Assembly (NCBI GenBank): GCA_003558415.1
Contig: PWLT01000147.1
Span: 1 to 8,429, forward strand
Reading direction: 5' to 3'
Source: Hyphomicrobiales bacterium
GTDB taxonomy: Bacteria > Pseudomonadota > Alphaproteobacteria > Rhodobacterales > Rhodobacteraceae
Length of the DNA: 8,429 bases
Made by a program: the position numbers and the translations under genes. Under the pieces are notes generated by a model. That model was not told where the DNA came from and did not search any database. It saw only the letters and a program-made list of their open reading frames with translations. This document shows positions 6,240 through 8,429 of this stretch, one piece after another; positions within the stretch are counted from its first letter, which is position 1, and the number at the start of each line of letters is the position of its first letter.

Positions 6240-6256
6240 GAAGGGAGTATCCCTTC
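6240..6256 (+). promoter_or_regulatory. 7-bp hairpin in the leader of the symporter gene, containing its SD-like sequence
   Basis: GAAGGGA (6240-6246) and TCCCTTC (6250-6256) are exact reverse complements around GTA. The only Shine-Dalgarno-like sequence near the symporter start, AAGGGAG (6241-6247), lies mostly in the 5' arm. The stem ends eight nt before the ATG at 6264. A folded stem would hide this site, or bring the upstream region closer to the start. The pairing is observed; the regulatory role is inferred. Confidence 0.35.
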
Positions 6257-6263
6257 CCGTGCA

Positions 6264-7586
6264 ATGAGCGATATTTCCGACCCGCAGATCGAGATCTCGC
6301 GCCAGCGCTTCAAGCTGCGCGCCTGGATCACCACGCGGCTCTGGGCGCAGGTGATTGCGGGAATGATCCTGGGCATCGGCGTGGGCCTGCTGCTGAGCGA
6401 GGAGACCGGGCTGGTCGCGCCGCAACTGGCCGAGACGATCGGCGCCTGGCTGGCGCTGCCGGGGCGGATCTTTCTGGCGCTGATTGCCATGGTCCTCGTG
6501 CCGCTGATCTTTTCCTCCATCGTCGGCGGGCTCACCGGCGCCGGCTCGGGGGGAGAGCTGCGCGCGGTGGGCGGGCGGCTTGCGGCCTTCATCCTGACCA
6601 CGACCTTTGCGGCTGCCATTGTCGGCGCGACGCTGGCGCGATGGATCCGCCCCGGCGATGGCTTGTCCGGGCTCTTCGACGTGCGGGACGCGGTGCCGCC
6701 GCTGCCCGTACCCAACGATCCCGAAGTTGCCATCGGGCCGGCCACTGCACCCGATGTCATCGTCAACATCCTGCCCGCCAACCCCACCGCCTCCATCGTG
6801 CAGGGCGACATGCTGGCGGTGGTGGTGCTGGCGCTGCTGGTGGGCATCTCGGTCACCCAGATCGACCGCAGTCGCGCCGCGCCCTTTCTGGGGCTGATGG
6901 ACGCGCTGCTGTCGATCTCGATGAATATCGTCAAATGGGCGATGTTCCTTGCCCCCTTCGCGGTGTTCGGGCTCATGGCGCAGCTGGTCACGCGGATCGG
7001 GCTGGACACGGTGGGCGGAATCTCGCGCTACATGGGCACGGTGCTGGGTGGTCTGGCTCTGCTTCTGGTTCTCTATGTGCTGGTCGCGGCGCTGGGCGCT
7101 CGGCTCGGCCCGCTGCGCTTTCTGCGCGCGGCGGGCGGCACGCTGCTGCTGGCGTTCTCCACATCCAGCTCCTCGGCGGTGATGCCGGTGACCATCCAAT
7201 CGGCGCGCCGGCTCGGGGTGCCCGAGTCGATCGCCAATCTGGTGATACCGCTGGGGGCCACGATGAACATGGCCGGCACCGCGCTCTATCAGGCGGTGGC
7301 CATCCTGTTTCTGGCACAGATGGCGGGGGTGGAGCTCGACACCGGGCAGCTCGTGGTGGTGATCCTCACGCTGGTGGCCTCGTCGATCGGGGCGCCCGGC
7401 ACGCCGGGGGTGAGCATCGCCATCCTCATCAGCGTGGCGACGAATATGGGCATCCCGGTAGAGGGAATGGTCATCATTCTCGGTGTGGACCGGTTGCTCG
7501 ACATGTGCCGCACGGTGGTCAATGTCACCGGCGATCTGGTCGCGGCGGTGCTGTTGCGCAATGTCTCGGCCGCGGCAGCGGGATGA
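6264..7586 (+). CDS. Dicarboxylate/amino acid:cation symporter (DAACS, SDF family)
   Basis: A 440-residue inner-membrane symporter of the glutamate/dicarboxylate transporter family (GltPh, GltP, DctA, human EAATs). It imports acidic amino acids or C4-dicarboxylates with Na+ or H+. Visible blocks: TM3 VPLIFSSIVGGL (79-90), VNILPANPTASIVQGDML (167-184), HP1 serine loop STSSSSAVMPV (299-309), TM7 NMAGTALYQ (335-343), HP2 SSIGAPGTPGVSIAIL (373-388) and TM8 VDRLLDMCRTVVNVTGD (408-424). By alignment with GltPh, Asp413 and Arg416 match the substrate-binding D394 and R397, supporting an acidic substrate. Asp424 matches the Na+-site D405. In the NMDGT signature the Asp is replaced by Ala337, which is unusual. 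I chose the ATG at 6264; the same frame opens at a TTG at 6225 without a ribosome binding site. The exact substrate is undetermined. Confidence 0.9.
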   Translation: MSDISDPQIEISRQRFKLRAWITTRLWAQVIAGMILGIGVGLLLSEETGLVAPQLAETIGAWLALPGRIFLALIAMVLVPLIFSSIVGGLTGAGSGGELRAVGGRLAAFILTTTFAAAIVGATLARWIRPGDGLSGLFDVRDAVPPLPVPNDPEVAIGPATAPDVIVNILPANPTASIVQGDMLAVVVLALLVGISVTQIDRSRAAPFLGLMDALLSISMNIVKWAMFLAPFAVFGLMAQLVTRIGLDTVGGISRYMGTVLGGLALLLVLYVLVAALGARLGPLRFLRAAGGTLLLAFSTSSSSAVMPVTIQSARRLGVPESIANLVIPLGATMNMAGTALYQAVAILFLAQMAGVELDTGQLVVVILTLVASSIGAPGTPGVSIAILISVATNMGIPVEGMVIILGVDRLLDMCRTVVNVTGDLVAAVLLRNVSAAAAG

Positions 7587-7642
7587 GCCGGTGCCGAGCA
7601 CCACGCATGGGCGGCGGCCCTTGGGCGTCGCTGGCGCCATGA
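7583..7642 (+). other. 19-codon ORF bridging symporter and PhnD-like gene with ATGA overlaps
   Basis: An ATG at 7583 overlaps the symporter's TGA stop (7584-7586) as ATGA. The frame runs 19 codons (MSRCRAPRMGGGPWASLAP) and stops at TGA 7640-7642, which overlaps the ATG (7639) of the next gene, again as ATGA. This could let ribosomes pass from the symporter to the downstream gene, which has no clear ribosome binding site of its own. Chance is a serious alternative. Confidence 0.2.
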
Positions 7643-8382
7643 TCGCCGCGCTGCCCATGTATGACCGGCCAGAAACCGCTGGCGCGCTCGACCGGCTCTG
7701 GGCCGGGACGCGCGCGCGGCTGCGCGCGGCGGGGCTGGCCGCGCCCGAGGCGTTGAGCTGCGGCGGCGATCTCTGGGCGCAATGGCGCAGCCCCGATCTG
7801 GTGCTTGGCCAGACCTGCGGGCTGCCCTACCGCGCGCATCTGCACCCGCATGTCACGCTGATCGCCACGCCCGATCACGCCTTGCCCGGCTGCCCGCCGG
7901 GGCATTACCGCTCGGTCCTGATCTGCGCGGCCGATGACGTGCGTGAAACGGCGGCGTTCTCTGGCGCGCCGATGGCCTTCAACGAGGCGCTCTCACAATC
8001 GGGATGGGCTGCCCCGCAGGCCCATTTCGCCGCGCGCGGGCTCGCGATCCGCCCGGCGCTGGAGACCGGCAGCCACCAGGCTTCTGCACGCGCCGTGGCC
8101 GAGGGGCGCGCCGCCTTCGCCGCCGTCGATGCGGTGTGCTGGGAGATGCTGCGCCGCTGGGAGCCTTTCACCGCACGGCTTCGGGTGTTCGACCGGACCG
8201 AACCCGCCCCCGCCCTGCCATTCATCGCGGCGCGGGGCGCGGATGGTGCCACGACCCGCAGGGCGCTGGGCGCAGCGCTCGCCGCGCTCGCCCCGCGCGA
8301 TCGCGGAACGCTTGCGATGCGCGGGATCGTCGCGCTCCCCGCCAGCACCTACCTGGCGCTCCCGTTGCCCCCGGCGCCGTAA
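7639..8382 (+). CDS. PhnD-like substrate-binding protein (type 2 periplasmic-binding fold), no signal peptide
   Basis: A 247-residue protein of the phosphate/phosphite/phosphonate-binding (PhnD-like) family. It begins MIAALPMYDRPETAGALDRLW, the usual first strand and helix. It continues with DLVLGQTCGLPYRAHL (53-68), TLIATPDHALPGCPPGHYRSVLI (73-95), the FNEALSQSGW segment (114-123) and GSHQASARAVAEGRAAFAAVDAVCWEML (144-171), the conserved helix-strand unit after the hinge. It has no signal peptide or lipobox, so it is probably cytoplasmic or moonlighting rather than a standard ABC-transporter receptor, and no permease or ATPase gene is in the window. The ligand is unknown. The ATG at 7639 fits the family's N-terminus; a GTG at 7591 in the same frame is an alternative. 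No good ribosome binding site precedes it, so translation may depend on the upstream symporter gene, 52 nt away. Confidence 0.8.
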   Translation: MIAALPMYDRPETAGALDRLWAGTRARLRAAGLAAPEALSCGGDLWAQWRSPDLVLGQTCGLPYRAHLHPHVTLIATPDHALPGCPPGHYRSVLICAADDVRETAAFSGAPMAFNEALSQSGWAAPQAHFAARGLAIRPALETGSHQASARAVAEGRAAFAAVDAVCWEMLRRWEPFTARLRVFDRTEPAPALPFIAARGADGATTRRALGAALAALAPRDRGTLAMRGIVALPASTYLALPLPPAP

Positions 8383-8392
8383 AAATGCCGCG

Positions 8393-8402
8393 GCGACGTC
8401 GC
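8393..8402. repeat. 10-nt perfect palindrome
   Basis: GCGACGTCGC is its own reverse complement and starts 11 nt after the stop of the PhnD-like gene. It is short, GC-rich and followed by no T-run, so I assign no function. Confidence 0.35.
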
Positions 8403-8429
8403 GTCGGGTCGCAGGAAATCATTGCATCG

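Noticed and set aside
6641..7642. 333-codon plus-strand frame inside the symporter gene
   Set aside because: It overlaps the symporter in another frame and is Gly/Arg/His-rich, so it is a shadow. Only its last 60 nt are noted separately, as the ATGA-linked mini-ORF.
5514..7658. 714-codon open frame on the minus strand across gloA and the symporter
   Set aside because: Low-complexity His/Arg/Gln/Gly translation opposite two well-identified genes; a codon-bias artefact.
8385..8429. Possible start of a further gene (MPRRRRVGSQEIIAS) running off the window end
   Set aside because: Only about 15 codons are visible, no ribosome binding site precedes it, and part of it is a short palindrome. Not supportable.

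Overview
The window is GC-rich with compact gene packing. Its gene set is a two-domain chromate transporter with a PadR-type regulator, a lipoprotein-type MltB transglycosylase with a C-terminal peptidoglycan-binding domain, flavin-dependent thymidylate synthase ThyX, a nickel-type glyoxalase I, a DAACS symporter and a PhnD-like binding protein without a signal peptide. The protein style and gene mix suggest an alphaproteobacterium, most likely of the Rhodobacterales (Roseobacter/Paracoccus relatives). This is inferred from pattern recognition, not from a database search. The region reads as ordinary chromosome: no transposase, integrase, tRNA, rRNA or CRISPR array was seen.

Layout. (1) Positions 1-1381, plus strand: the 3' end of a PadR-like regulator, then chrA. 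The regulator's tail looks frameshifted; the neighbouring frame ends in an ATGA overlap with chrA. (2) 1382-1692: a 311-nt convergent gap with one uncertain 70-codon ORF and a perfect 8-bp hairpin. (3) 1693-2838, minus strand: the MltB-family lytic transglycosylase. (4) 2839-3196: a 358-nt divergent intergenic region. (5) 3197-4450, plus strand: a membrane-anchored catalase-like (heme-fold) protein with atypical motifs. (6) 4451-4768: a 318-nt gap with several inverted repeats and one short ORF behind a good Shine-Dalgarno sequence. (7) 4769-5674, minus strand: thyX, whose stop codon lies in the loop of an 11-bp hairpin. (8) 5736-6164, plus strand: gloA, divergent from thyX across 61 nt. (9) 6264-7586, plus strand: a dicarboxylate/amino-acid symporter, preceded by two inverted repeats. 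(10) 7639-8382, plus strand: the PhnD-like protein, linked to the symporter by a 19-codon ORF with ATGA overlaps at both ends. The last 47 nt carry no supported gene.

The genes do not form one obvious pathway. Plausible functional units are PadR with ChrA (regulator and efflux pump) and possibly the symporter with the PhnD-like gene (same strand, 52-nt gap). thyX/gloA are housekeeping genes sharing a divergent promoter region. No convincing new multi-gene system is visible. The points most worth checking are the broken PadR tail, the loss of a conserved aspartate in the symporter's NMDGT signature, the atypical catalase-like protein, and the RNA hairpins around thyX and the symporter start.
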